Below are positions 44,505 through 54,689 of a stretch of 64,000 bases of DNA, piece by piece; within the stretch, counting starts at the first letter, position 1; each line of letters starts with the position of its first letter. The stretch is from contig CM069924.1 in assembly GCA_036172225.1 (NCBI GenBank), forward strand, positions 9,050,613 through 9,114,612. The letters run 5' to 3'. Under the pieces are notes generated by a model that was not told the origin of the DNA, made no database searches, and was given only the letters and a program-made list of their open reading frames with translations. The position numbers and the translations under genes were made by a program. This stretch comes from Cryptocoryne crispatula var. balansae. Its lineage: Eukaryota > Streptophyta > Magnoliopsida > Alismatales > Araceae.

Positions 44505-45418
44505 CCTGGTGGAGGCAATTGAGCGGACAGTAGGGGATCGTTCACTCTCGGTAGGAGAGAGAATGTTCTATGGATAGTACTCTAAATCCTTGGCCAAGGT
44601 AGATAGGATAATTTGAAAAGGAGTTTTCCAGTTGATCCATTTTTGAGTACAAGAATTCATAGAGTTGGAATACTTAGGGGTTGACAGTCAGTGCTGAACC
44701 CCTGACCGACCGGGACATTGTATGAACGAGGATTTAAATCCGTGTGGTAATTGATGATGGAAAGGCTTAATAGATGTTATTTAACTCCCCAAAGTCATTT
44801 GGGATCATAGGATGTGGCTTGTACCTTTTATGATCATAATGCCGTAAAAACTGTTACCGGATAACAGTTTTGATTTAATTTAAAGGAATTGTTCTTTTAA
44901 ATTAATTAAGGCTTCAACCAAATTGACTATTGGGCCTAGTGGGTCACACATAATAGATCTGGTCAATAAGATGAGGGCATGGATGCAATTTTATAGAAGT
45001 TTTGGGTTTTTGTGAAAAATTCCAGCTTCTATATATAAATGCCTTATGAAGCCAAACCCTAACAAGCCATAGGGCTGGAGCACGTCCCAAGCCTCCTCTC
45101 TTCCTCCTCTCTCCTCTAGAAGGTGATCTCCCATGGTCAAGCTTGGATCTGGAAGGTTTATGGAGGCCCGAAGGAAGAAAGAACTCATCTATTGAAGCAG
45201 ATCGTGTGGATACCGCTAGAGACCGGACACTTGAATGGTTTTCAACAAGGAGGAATGTCCTCTCTTCATCCATGGTGAGGGATTTTATAAATCCCATGAG
45301 GTACTATCATTCTACTTCATATTCGGTTCCCGGTTTTACTCGTTCGACATCGATCAAGGCAAAGATCATGGTTTTATAGAATCAAAATTTTTCCGCTGTC
45401 ATGTATTGATTCCTTACA

Positions 45419-46419
45419 TTTTTCCTATCTAAGACTAAATGTTCCTTAGTGGTTAGTGAGCGGTTTTTTACATCCAAAGACATTTCTCATTATTTTATAA
45501 TACCAGCAATTCATAGAAGGGGCAGCCTTTGGTTGTGGTGGGACGATGCTTGTCAACTCCAAGTTTTTTTGGATACATCCTAGATCGGGTGCATCGTTTT
45601 TTATCCTTCTATGGCCCGGCATTGGCTTTTAATTGTTGTCTATGCTTCTAGTTTAGACAGGGAAAGAATTCTTATGTGGTCTCATATGTCTTCACTTATT
45701 CGGGATGTTTCTTTACCGATCTATTTAATTGGTGACTGGAATTGTATGAGATACTCTTCGGAGAAACAAGGAGGTTTGAGACCCGCCAGATCTTATATGA
45801 TGAATTTTGAACATTTTATCCAGTCAAATTTGTTAATGGATGTACCAAATGACGGGCCTGTTTTTACCTGGACTAATAGAAGGTCTTTTAAGTTCCATGT
45901 TAGAGAGAAACTTGATCGTTGTTTGGGCTCTCATTCCTAGTTTAGTATTTATCCTTCAGTTTAGTTGCATGTGCTTCCTAGCTATTTTAGTGATCATAGT
46001 CCTCTATATCTTATTACCTTCCCACCAGCAAAAGCAAAGCAATTCTTGTTTCGCATGGAAGCAGCCTGGCTCAAATGTCCTTCCTTTCACGATTTAGTTT
46101 CCTTTTCTTGGAAACACTCTCCTAACATAATCACTCATTATGGTCGTAAAATGCATATTCTTAGTAGACATATGTTTTTCTGGGGGAGGCAGGTATTTAG
46201 GAGTTTGAAAATAAGCTTCTGAAGGCTAAGTCTTTATTATCAACTGTTCAGTTGAAACCTCCTTCTCAAATGGTAATTAATGAAGAGAAGAGTTTACTTT
46301 CATATCTCAGATGGTTGGAACATCTAGAATATATCTATTGGAGGCAACGAGCAAAGGTGTTTTGGCACAAAGAGGGAGATAAATGCACTAAATTTTTCCA
46401 TACTAAAGTGCTTAATAGT
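45419..46419 (+). pseudogene. LINE ORF2, endonuclease remainder and pre-RT linker
   Basis: The segment continues the endonuclease: FFLSKTK (the catalytic Glu expected in L-x-E-T-K is Lys here, GAG to AAG at 45431), LIGDWNCMRYSSEKQGG, VFTWTNRR and SDHSPLYL with the active-site His. Stops at about 45580, 45938 and 45962 are TAG, each one base from CAG. A frame change near 46200-46250 leads to the linker YIYWRQRAKVFWHKEGDKCT, the usual plant W-x-Q-x-S/A-K-x-x-W-x-x-x-G-D motif before the reverse transcriptase. It ends at the solo LTR target AATAG. Confidence 0.85.
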
Positions 46420-48332
46420 GTGGACGCCGGGAGAGAGAGGGGGAGCTCTGAGGGGGGAGAGATATGTGTCCTCGCGCGGGTGCGTGTGTGCTTCTCCTTC
46501 CTTGCGGTTTTGATAGGGTGGGTTTGTGTTAATCACGCCATAAACACGGTCGTGGATGATTCCGACGGACCGTTCTATTGCCTGCTTCTCTTCCTTCTTT
46601 CCTTCTCCGCACTCACCTTGATCCCCGGACTACTCAACCCTTGATGTCACTTGGGCATCGAAGGACCGGTCCGGGTCGTGAGGAGAATCGAGGGGAAAGA
46701 AGATCAGATAGCCGGTGGCATTTTCAACACTAACTTAACCTATAAACCGAGAGAGGAAGGGATGGTGTGGTCGCCAGGAGCCAGAGAGGCTCCGATGATA
46801 GAAATAAAAGAAATGAACTAGTAAAGGAAATGAGAGTGACCGGTTACCTCGATAAGCTGGGAGATTGCAGGGGGTCCTATCTTCTCCTTCCTCGGCCGGC
46901 CGGGGAAGAAGAGCCTTGGAGAAACTCGCTTGCCTGAAAAGAAAGTATGAATGAAAGCACAACGATTAGAACTAAAGATGGAGCAGTAACTATTCGTAAG
47001 AAAGAAGAGCAATGACAAAAGGGGTTGAACGAACCGGATTAGGACTAACTCCTAACCCCTTCTTAAGGGAAGATCTAAATGACCTAAGAATAAGATGCGT
47101 TATGCTATACTAATGCGACATGCATAATGAAACCCAAATGAACAATAAAGGAGAGAGTAAGGTAAAGAAGAAGATCGTAGAGAAGCCCGATGCTTCTGGC
47201 TTCTGGAAATTGCAGGCGCTCCAACGACAGGTCGCCTGGCGTCGCGTCGGGGGAGCGCTCCAGTCCTTCTGCGGCAGTCTTCAATGCAATCTTCTCTCGG
47301 TTCCAATGACGAAGGATCGGATTCCTAGTTGGTTTTGGAGGTTTCTTGGTACTCTTTGTAATGGCCTTCAATGGTATGGTGGCAGGGGTCTTAAATGGTT
47401 TTTGAGTGGTATTGAATGAGCGGAGTGGAAGGGTGTAATGGAGGATGGAGAGGCTTGGGAGTGAGATGGGGGCTTGGAAGGTGGTGGGGGACGTTGGAAG
47501 GCTCAAGAAAGCTCTTGGGGAGTTAAGGCTCTGGGAATCCCTCTCTCTCTGCTCTTTAGACTCTCTCTCTTGGGAGCTTGGAAGGTTGGAACCTCTTAAA
47601 TGTGGGAGAAGGGTCTCCTTTTATAGGCGCGCAAAAGTGACCCTAGCGCTCCGCCCTGAGGGCGCCTGGAGTCGCGGTATGGGAGCGCCTGAAAATCCGC
47701 CGACAAGTCGGCGGACCAGCACGTCCGACCATACCTGTCGCCACCTATCACCCTGCGTGTCAGGCAGTGGTTGTCAGCGGAAATCCTGGCGCTCTGACAG
47801 GGGAGCACCTACGACCTACGGCTGTCAGACTGCAAACGGCGCATGCGGAGCCTGCGGTGACAGTTGTCAGGCGGGAATCCAGGTGCTCCGACGGCGGAGC
47901 GCCTGGACCCTCGGCTGTCAGACTGCAAATTCGGCGCATGCGGAGCCTGTGGTGACAGTTGTCAGGCGGGAATCCAGGTGCTCCGACGGCGGAGCGCCTG
48001 GACCCTCGGTACGATTTCGACAACGCATCGCTGACCGTCTGAAAAGCCGGCTGTCACGCGCGGGATTGCAGGCGCTCCGGCAGGGGAGCGCTTGTACTTT
48101 TGTACACCTCCGGGTACGGTGGTCGTCCGGCCGGTCAAAAAGGTGAAAAGGTGGGAGATGCCAGGCGCTCTGACGTTGCGACGCCAGGCGTTGCGGCGTC
48201 GGGACGCCTCCAAATTTCCTGAAATTTGATCGTCTTTATGTTAAACCGACCTCTCCGATCGGGAGAAAACAAGTGTTACCTATAGAAATGAGATTGTTCT
48301 TCCTGTAATCGGGCCGAATTCGCGTATCTACA
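46420..48332 (-). mobile_element. Solo LTR of a second Tat-like family, 1913 bp, minus orientation
   Basis: AATAG flanks both sides exactly (46415-46419, 48333-48337). The insert begins TGTGGACGCC and ends GCGTATCTACA, so its own sense strand (minus) starts TGTAGATACGCGAATTCGG, like the Tat LTR start TGTAGACACGCAATTTTGG. On the minus strand 46960-46770 carries CGGCCGGCCGAGG and GGAGCCTCTCTGGCTCCTGG, shared with the Tat LTR at 31370-31500. A repeat of about 96 bp occurs three times (about 47765-48005). Excision restores LINE ORF2 (Val-Leu-Asn-Arg-Arg-Arg-Trp). Confidence 0.92.
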
Positions 48333-48337
48333 AATAG

Positions 48338-49950
48338 GAGGCGGTGGAATAGAATTACTGGTGTGTATACACCAAAAGAGACTTGGTCAGCTTCTTCCTC
48401 AGATATTCATGATGTGTTTACTGCTTATTTTAGTAATTTATTTATGGATCATGATCAACATAGTGATTTTCAGATCATTGGTACCTTACATTTGCCTGCC
48501 CTATCTCCGAAGCAACAGGCTCTTCTGGTGCATGCTTCTTTTGTGGATGAGGTGAGAACTATTGTTTTTTCAATGAAACCTGATAAGTCTCCAAGTTTTG
48601 ATGGCTTTCCTCCTTTGTTTTTTCAAGAGTATTGGTCCTTGATTAAGGAGGATATTCATGCTTTCATTAGTCATATGTTTTTTAAAGCAGCTGTTCCACC
48701 TCATTTGAATCATACTATTATTACTCTCATTCCAAAAAAGGAGCATGCTACTCTTCCCGAGCATTATCGGCCGATCAGCTTATGTAATGTGTTGTTGAAG
48801 ATTTTAACTAAGCTTATTGCCCTTCGGTTAAAACCATTGCTCACAAATCTGGTTTCTGTTTTCCAAACTGCTTTTGTAGCTGACTGATTAGCTACTGACA
48901 GTATTATCTTGATCTAGGAGATCCGTCACACTTTCAAGTTTAAAAAGGTAAAGTGGGGTTATTTATGGTGAAGCTGGACATACATAAAGCTTACGATAAA
49001 TTAAGGTGATCTTTTTTTGACTCTGTTCTTGAGACTATGGGTTTTCCCACCCAAGTACTTAATCTTATTAAGTCATGTACCCAGTGTGTTTCCTACTTGG
49101 TTAACTTAAATGGATGCTTGTCAGAAAATATTTTTCCTCATATAGGTATTAGACAAGGGTGCTCGTTTTCCCCTTATTTATATATTTTATGTTCTGAAGT
49201 TATATCCTCTATGATTTCTTTGGCTGTTCATAATAAACTCTTGTCTGGGGTGAAGATTGCTAGGGCAGGTCCTTTAATCACCCATCTTATGTTCGCCGAT
49301 GACCTGATCATTTGTGGAAAGGCCATTGTAGAAGAGTTTAGTTATTTGATTAAGTTGCTTAAAGATTATGAGTTTTTATCAGGCCAAGCTGTCAATTACC
49401 ATAAGTCAAAGATCTGTTTCATTCGTAATGTACCTGATCATCTTGTTAACATTTTTTGTGATTTAACGGGTTTTCATTTGGCTTCTGAAGAGGATTTGTA
49501 TTTAGGAATCCCTTGGGACTTATCGAGGGGCCGAGCTGTACAACAAGATCGCCTTGTTAGTACTTGTCAGAAGAGAATGGCTAACTGGAAAGCAAACCTT
49601 TTATCTATGGGGGGAGGACTACTCTTATTAATTCCACTATTAGCCATCTCCCACTTTATGCTATGTCAGTTTCCCATTTATAAAATCAACTTCTTGCTAA
49701 ATTGGAGCAAATCCAGCGCAATTTCTGGTGGGCTCATACTTCTACTCATCCTAAACGTATCCACTTCTCTAAGTGGTCCAATATTACAAGGCCAAAATTG
49801 ATGGGTGGCTTGGGTATTAAGAATTTGAGATTATTGAATTTAGCTTTAGGTATGCGATTATTGTGGAACTTTCTTAATAAGCAAGATACTATGTGGGTCA
49901 AAGCTTTAACTGCTAGATATCTTCAGAAGCATAATTTTTGGTAGGTGGTA
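48338..49950 (+). pseudogene. LINE ORF2, reverse transcriptase domain
   Basis: After the solo LTR the frame resumes as RRRWNRITGVYTPK. Reverse transcriptase motifs follow in order: KSPSFDGFPPLFFQ, IITLIPKKE, YRPISLCNVLLKIL, AFVAD, KLDIHKAYD (about 48970), GIRQGCSFSPYLY, and the catalytic FADDLI (49292-49303), then GLGIKNL. TGA after AFVAD and TAG in LI*EIRH fit CGA and CAG changed by C to T. TGA after KAYDKLR fits TGG changed by G to A. A one-base shift near 48960 and another near 49600-49800 also break it. Confidence 0.9.
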
Positions 49951-50145
49951 CCTAAAAATTTTGATTCTAAGAACTTGAAATTTTTGCTGTCAGTCCGTTG
50001 TTATGTAGCCAAAGTGGGGGTATGACTTGTTAATGATGGTTCAGCTATCCTTCCTTGGTCTCATAATTGGGTTCTTGACAACAAAGGGCCTTTATTACCT
50101 AAAGAACCGAATTTTTTTTTTCAGGGATCAGTTCAACAGCTCATC

Positions 50146-50718
50146 TTGAATGGTGCTTGGAATGTTGAGTTATTGTCTACTTGGTTTGTGCCTGAATCAG
50201 TTTCCCGGATTTTGCTTACTCCAATTCATGCATATTTAGAACAAGATACCCTGGTTTGGCCATTTACATCTACTGGGATGTTCTCTCTTAAATCTGCTTA
50301 TCGGTTTTTATTGTCTATGCATCTTCCAGCAGGCCCTTCGAATCAAGATATTTGGAAGAAACTTTGGCATCCTATTGTCGCCAGATTCGTCTCTTCTAAG
50401 ATGATTTTCACCTTGTGGAAACTTTTATCTAGAAATTTGCCTACTAATCTGGAGGTTCATAAACGCTGTTCTAACATCAGTCCTTTGTGTCATGTTTGCC
50501 AGCTGGAACAGGAATCTGTGGAGCATCTATTCATTACTTGTCCACGTAGCTGTGCCGTTTGGATGTTATCCCCATTTGGGAATAACAGTGAATGGGGTCA
50601 GTTATCTATTTTTGACCTTATTTCCAATTGGCTCTCTTGGATTGCATCTAGAAATCATGACTTAGTAAGACTAGCTGTTATTGCTTGTTCTCTAATTTTG
50701 GCATATATGAAAAGCTAG
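50146..50718 (+). pseudogene. LINE ORF2, zf-RVT domain
   Basis: An open stretch of 190 codons with the plant zf-RVT pattern: WPFTSTGMFSLKSAYRFL, WKLLSRNLPTNLEVHKRC, then CHVCQLEQESVEHLFITCPR (Cys-x2-Cys-x7-8-His-x4-Cys). It lies between reverse transcriptase and RNase H as in plant L1-clade elements. The start at 50146 is only the first ATG after an upstream break; the true protein continued from the RT domain. Confidence 0.88.
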
Positions 50719-50751
50719 GTGTAAGTTTCAAAGCTAGGTGTAGGTTTCAGT

Positions 50752-51230
50752 TTGATCATAAGAGTGATGCCTCATACTATTTTTGCCTTAGCAATGAGCA
50801 CCGCAGATTTCTGTTTGCAGCATGCTCCAATGTGTATTTGCGCTTCCCCATCTGGTTGGTCTCCCCCACCCCTAAATTCTCTTAAGATTAATGTTGATTG
50901 TGCTATTTCAGAGGTTGCAGGGGCTGTTGGCTTCCTGGTTTGGGATGAAGCTGGTGGTCTTATATATTGGAAGACTAAGCTTGTTATTGCTCAACGACTT
51001 GAAATTCTGGAGGCTCTTGCCATATTTGAGGCCTGTATTTGGGCTTCTGAGCGCTCGGAATACGTCATCGTGGAAAGTGATGCGCAAGGGGTAGTTGAAG
51101 CTATCAATCGGACAAGCCCTATGTTGTGGAGAGCTCAACACCTAGTAGTTAAAATGTTCCTCTTTACTGCGTACTTACCCGAATATTGCCGTTTCTTATG
51201 TTAATAGATCTTGTAATATTATGGCTCATC
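50752..51230 (+). pseudogene. LINE ORF2, C-terminal RNase H (RVT_3)
   Basis: The C-terminal RNase H reads LKINVDCAISEVAGAVGFLV, then EILEALAIFEA, VIVESDAQGVVEAI and, after a frame change near 51150, VNRSCNIMAHLLARWA. The acidic residues expected for catalysis (Asp of N-V-D, Glu of E-A-L, Asp of E-S-D) are present. The A-H-x-L-A ending is usual for this RVT_3 group. A short segment upstream (50725-50760) is a duplicated AAAGCTAGGTGTA sequence that shifts the frame. Confidence 0.85.
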
Positions 51231-51399
51231 TGTTAGCCAGGTGGGCAGTGAGTAGTAACGTCCATAATGTGTATCATTTCTCCTTGCCTCCGTTTCTCTC
51301 GTATATACTCTGTATAAAGAAATGCCTGTATAATATTATTACGGTGTGGTTATTTTTGTTCAATAAAGATAAAAGATTCGTTTACATCCTAGTCGTGAG

Positions 51400-51713
51400 C
51401 GTCCACGTAGTCCGCTTTAGTCCTTCGTAACTCGGTCACGGACTCACTATTTTACCAGCCTCTGTCGGCACGAGTCGTAGGTGGTGGACTGAGCTGTCCG
51501 CTCGAAGATGCATTGACTGACAGGTGGCATTAGTAGGGACAGGAGAGCGGCCGGGCAGACCCCTTCTGATGACAGATTATGCTGACGTAACTCTGTGTAA
51601 TGAAATACCCAATGCGGAATCTGGAACCGGGACTGTGAATCCGAACCGATTGAACGATGAGCGTAGTGTTGACGAGAAATAAATGTAACAAATAATATCA
51701 ATGTAATTATTTG
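51400..51713. other. DNA flanking the nest, no gene seen
   Basis: Sequence of moderate GC content follows the outer GTCGTGAG duplication. It may be the original host DNA of the nest or another decayed repeat. No coding region is convincing. Confidence 0.45.
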
Positions 51714-52028
51714 TGAAATATTTAGTTGTATCATAAATTAAGTTTTTATTATAATTTTATATTTTTATAAAAATTGTTAAAAATATTAAAGTTAATATAA
51801 TATTACGTTTTAAAAAGATTTTTAGACAAAAATACAGGTCACACACTTTTTTTTATCCAGCGCTTCCCAATCTCCTTACGCCTCACGTGATTTTACTTTT
51901 TTCTTTTTTGGTTATCACATCTCCCCTCAAACACGATAAATTTATGTCGTTGGTTCATTTACACTTATGTTGATATAACTTTTTATTATTAAAATATATA
52001 AAACTTTGTTGTCCAACCAAACACCACA
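51714..52028 (+). mobile_element. Diverged Tourist-like MITE
   Basis: The right end is GTCCAACCAAACACCACA and the interior blocks (GGTTATCACATCTC, AACACGATAAATTTATGTC) match the MITE interior at 7861-7940 and 53930-54000. The left end is degraded (ATTTAGTTGTATCATAAATT against TGTTTGGTTGCATGATAATA). TTA follows the right end. Confidence 0.65.
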
Positions 52029-52383
52029 TTATAAGTTCAAGTGGGGGACCTTATTTCATTAACTTCTTCATCAACTTAGATATAAATATAGTTGCTTAGG
52101 TGTATCTTCGAAGTATCTATATTTGCACAAGTAAGTCCGTAAAATTTTAAATACATTGTATATCTTCAAAATTATATCAGAATGTTTTAGATTTTAACAA
52201 TTAACACCAACTATGAATGTAACCCTAATCTCGATCAGGTGCAGTCTCCCTTTTTTGTCCCGCTGCTCTCCTATTTAAATTAAGGGATCTAATGGAGTGT
52301 TTGGTTGCATGATAATAGATATTTTTATTTTTATTTTTAAAAATTGTAAAAAAAACTTGTTAAAAAAGATGTTGGCAACCTTA

Positions 52384-53802
52384 TGGGGTGTTTGGTTGCA
52401 TTTTAATTTTTAAAAAGGTTTCATGATAAAAAATTAAAATATAATGCCAAACAAGGTAATTTTTAAAAATGAAAACGTGACATTGAATGTGTTTGGCAAA
52501 AATATTTTAATTTTTAAAAATGATAATGAGGTGTTTGGTAGCATTTTAAATTCAATTTTCATCAACTTCATAAACATCGAAAAACAAGCATTTCATGTCA
52601 TACAAATTTAAAAATTCGAAGATTAAAAAAATTTATTTTCTAATAAAATAGTATACAACGTAAAATTTAAAATTTTGTTTTTTAATAATAAAATCAAAAT
52701 CGAGCAAGATCAAGATATCTTGAATTTGTTTGATCAAAGTAAAATTTAAAATAACTTAATTTTGTAGAAATGGAAAGAAAAAAAATAGGCGACGGATATA
52801 TTTGATGGCATGTTTTATTTTGTGCATACCGTAGGTTTTAGATTGATATTATTAAATTATTATTAATATTCAATTAAAAATTTACGGCGAGGAGCCTTAT
52901 CCGGGTCATATGTAAAACGGGGTACGGGACGGCGATGGCGCCGCCTGGCCGACTCGGAGGTCGTTCGCGTGGGGCGGCCGGGCGCCTTCCTCCCCTCGGC
53001 GTCTTGTATCGCCGCTCCGAGCCCTCGGGCCCCGGGTTCGCGCCATGGCCACCTCCGACTCCCGCTTCCCGGAAGGTCCGGATCTGCCGCGACGACACCG
53101 CCGTCAGTACTCGTCCCCTCTTTCACTTGAAGGAGTGAAGAGGGCGCCGGGAGGAGAAGACCGCCGTTGGGAAGCGCCGGGAGGAGGAGCTCGCGCCGCT
53201 GGGAGGAGGAGCTCGCGCCGCTCCGAGCCCTCGGGCCCCGGGTTCGCGCCATGGCCACCTCCGACTCCCGCTTCCGGAAGGTCCCGGATCCGCCACGACG
53301 ACACCGCCGTCAGTACTCGTCCCCTCTTTCACTTGAAGGAGTGAAGAGGGCGCCGGGAGGAGAAGACCGCCGTTGGGAAGCGCCGGGAGGAGGAGCTCGC
53401 GCCGCTGGGAAGCGCCGGGAGGAGGAGCGGGCGCCGCTGGGAAGCGCCGGGAGGAGGAGCTCGCGCCGCTGGGAAGCGCCGGGAGGAGGAGCGGGCGCCG
53501 CTGGGAAGCGCCGGGAGCCGCTGGGAGGAGGAGGAGTGCCGGGAGGAGGAGGAGAGTGCCGCCGCCGGGAGGTCGCCGAGGGCTTCGCGAGGGTCGCTAG
53601 GGCTTCGCTGGGAGACGCCGTTTCACTTTCAAAAAAAAAAGTGGTCTCGACCACTTTTTTTTTTTACGTTACCGATTCGATGAAAAACATTTTTAAAATA
53701 AAAACTAATAAAACGAGCCAAACGAAATTTCTATAGCACTTTCACTACAATTTTCAAAAATTAAAAAAAAAAGGAGCCATTATCACGTAACCAAACACCC
53801 CA
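52384..53802 (+). mobile_element. Inner Tourist/PIF-like element, 1419 bp, GC-rich core
   Basis: The ends are TGGGGTGTTTGGTTGCAT and, from the right, TGGGGTGTTTGGTTACGT. TTA flanks both sides (52381-52383, 53803-53805). The left 250 bp and right 180 bp match the Pack element at 8687-11934. The core differs: instead of the Pol III and ATPase fragments it has a GC-rich segment at 52880-53630. On the minus strand that segment is open and ends RFTYDPDKAPRRKFLIEY and a stop; I cannot identify it, but it could be another captured sequence. Confidence 0.88.
53014..53600 (+). repeat. GC-rich duplication and tandem repeat in the inner element
   Basis: A unit of about 205 bp starting CTCCGAGCCCTCGGGCCCCG is duplicated (about 53014 and 53219), including the CGACACCGCCGTCAGTACTC stretch. 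It is followed by short units of GGGAAGCGCCGGGAGGAGGA (53360-53580), the same unit as in 11457-11745. Open frames across it are composition artefacts. Confidence 0.85.
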
Positions 53803-54157
53803 TTAACAATTTTATGTTTTGAAAGTGATTTTCTTCTTAAACAAAAAAGAGGGTCTCATCTCTTTCTTTTTTCTTGTGGTCCCCCACTTTGTTTGGTCAT
53901 GAATGATAGCTACTCTTTTTTGTTATCACATCTCTCCAAACATGATAATTTTATGTCATGAGTTAGTTCACTTTTTATTTTAATATAATCTTTTATCATG
54001 AAAGTGTACAAAAAATTATCATGCAACCAAACACCCCATAAGACTATTCATCTATTTTATATGAGAAATATACATGTACATCTAGTACTTATTTATGCAA
54101 AGAGATACACCAGTTATCCCTTCTCCACCACTATATCATGAATGACTAACTCACAAC

Positions 54158-54679
54158 TAGGGTTGTAAACGGGTCGAATTCGGTAGTGGAATCACCAGAA
54201 TCTGATTTCAATTCCAATAAGAGTTAAGAGGTTCTAATTCTGATTTCGATAATTTCGGAATCACTATATTCTAATTTCGATCTAATTCCGATTCCATTAT
54301 AGAAATCAGATTCGAATCCAATAATTTTTGAAATATATATTAAATATTATTTTTATTCAAAATTGAGTTAATAATTCACATATAATTATTATAATTTAAT
54401 ATTATCTCTTTAAAATATTTTTATCATTTTATCAATTTATATAATAGATTTTATAATTTATTCAACTTTATTTTATTTAATTATATTTATAATTTTTTTT
54501 ATCAAAATCGGATTAACAGAAATGGAATCAACTGATTTCGATTCTGATTCTGATAAGCTACCGGAATATCCGAATCCGATTCTAACAACTTATAGGATAT
54601 AGAAATAACTTCCAAATCCGTTCATTTTTATCGGAATAGAATCGAAATATCAAAATATCGGATTCTGTTTACACCCCTA
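54158..54679. mobile_element. hAT-type MITE, 522 bp
   Basis: The ends are TAGGGTTGTAAACGGG and, from the right, TAGGGGTGTAAACAGA. Flanks are CTCACAAC (54150-54157) and CCCACAAC (54680-54687), an 8-bp duplication with one mismatch. The interior repeats GATTCCGATTC-like motifs and has no coding capacity. Confidence 0.85.
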
Positions 54680-54689
54680 CCCACAACTC

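Larger units (their letters stand above)
22062..45418 (+). mobile_element. Ty1-copia LTR retrotransposon, about 9.1 kb, hosting the Tat element
   Basis: The 5' LTR begins TGATAGAAATG at 22062 and the 3' LTR ends TTCCTTACA at 45418. The target duplication is TTTCT (22057-22061) and TTTTT (45419-45423), one mismatch. Removing the element restores Asn-Val-Phe-Phe-Leu-Ser in LINE ORF2. An initiator-Met-type primer site follows the 5' LTR and a purine tract precedes the 3' LTR at 29645. Excluding the Tat insertion and its 5-bp duplication, it is about 9.07 kb. The pol region is a decayed Ty1-copia polyprotein, so it needed helper proteins or is very old. Confidence 0.92.
29645..45418 (+). repeat. 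Copia 3' LTR, split into 29645-30220 and 44505-45418
   Basis: Both halves align with the 5' LTR. The split falls within GGGAAAC-CTGGTGG. CATGG (30216-30220) and CCTGG (44505-44509) are the 5-bp duplication left by the Tat insertion; the uninterrupted 5' LTR has CCTGG at this point. Combined length without the insert is about 1485 bp, equal to the 5' LTR. Confidence 0.92.
19873..51374 (+). mobile_element. L1-clade LINE, near full length, split by two LTR insertions
   Basis: The target duplication is GATTCGTTTGCATCC (19858-19872) and GATTCGTTTACATCC (51375-51389), 15 bp with one mismatch. The 3' end is a short A-rich tail, AATAAAGATAAAA (51362-51374). Own sequence is 19873-22061, 45419-46419 and 48338-51374, about 6.2 kb, the usual size for plant L1 elements. 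It has a 5' UTR of about 740 bp, ORF1 with a CCHC knuckle, and ORF2 with endonuclease, reverse transcriptase, zf-RVT and RNase H. Both ORFs carry stops. Confidence 0.93.
19308..51391. mobile_element. hAT-type MITE (567 bp of its own), split by the LINE nest
   Basis: The left part (19308-19872) begins CAGGGGTGCAAAC and is rich in GAGTCGAGT motifs. After removal of the LINE and its duplicated target, the right end reads GTTTACATCCTA (51380-51391), the diverged inverse of the left end. GTCGTGAG flanks both sides (19300-19307 and 51392-51399), an exact 8-bp hAT-type duplication 32 kb apart. The element has no coding capacity. It is the oldest layer of the nest. Confidence 0.82.
52293..54038 (+). 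mobile_element. Outer Tourist-like MITE, itself carrying a second element
   Basis: The ends are TGGAGTGTTTGGTTGCATGA and, from the right, TGGGGTGTTTGGTTGCATGA. TAA flanks both sides (52290-52292, 54039-54041), and copy A of the host repeat has a single TAA. Without its inner insertion and the 3-bp duplication it is about 324 bp, in line with the 276-bp copy at 7687-7962. Confidence 0.9.
52032..54110 (+). repeat. Dispersed repeat, copy B, interrupted at TAA
   Basis: It matches copy A (5221-5720) from TAAGTTCAAGTGGGGG to GGGATCTAA, then resumes after 54041 with GACTATTCATCTATTTTATA, as in copy A. The interruption is the outer Tourist-like element. The stretch corresponding to about 5270-5500 of copy A is shorter here. 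Confidence 0.75.

Noticed and set aside
47445..48146. 233-codon open frame
   Set aside because: It runs antisense through the tandemly repeated solo Tat LTR; repeated units explain its length and no domain is present.
53045..53736. Open frame of 189 codons and its antisense partners
   Set aside because: Same GC-rich repeat as above; the sequence consists of duplicated units and shows no domain. The antisense frame ending RKFLIEY is kept only as a possible capture.
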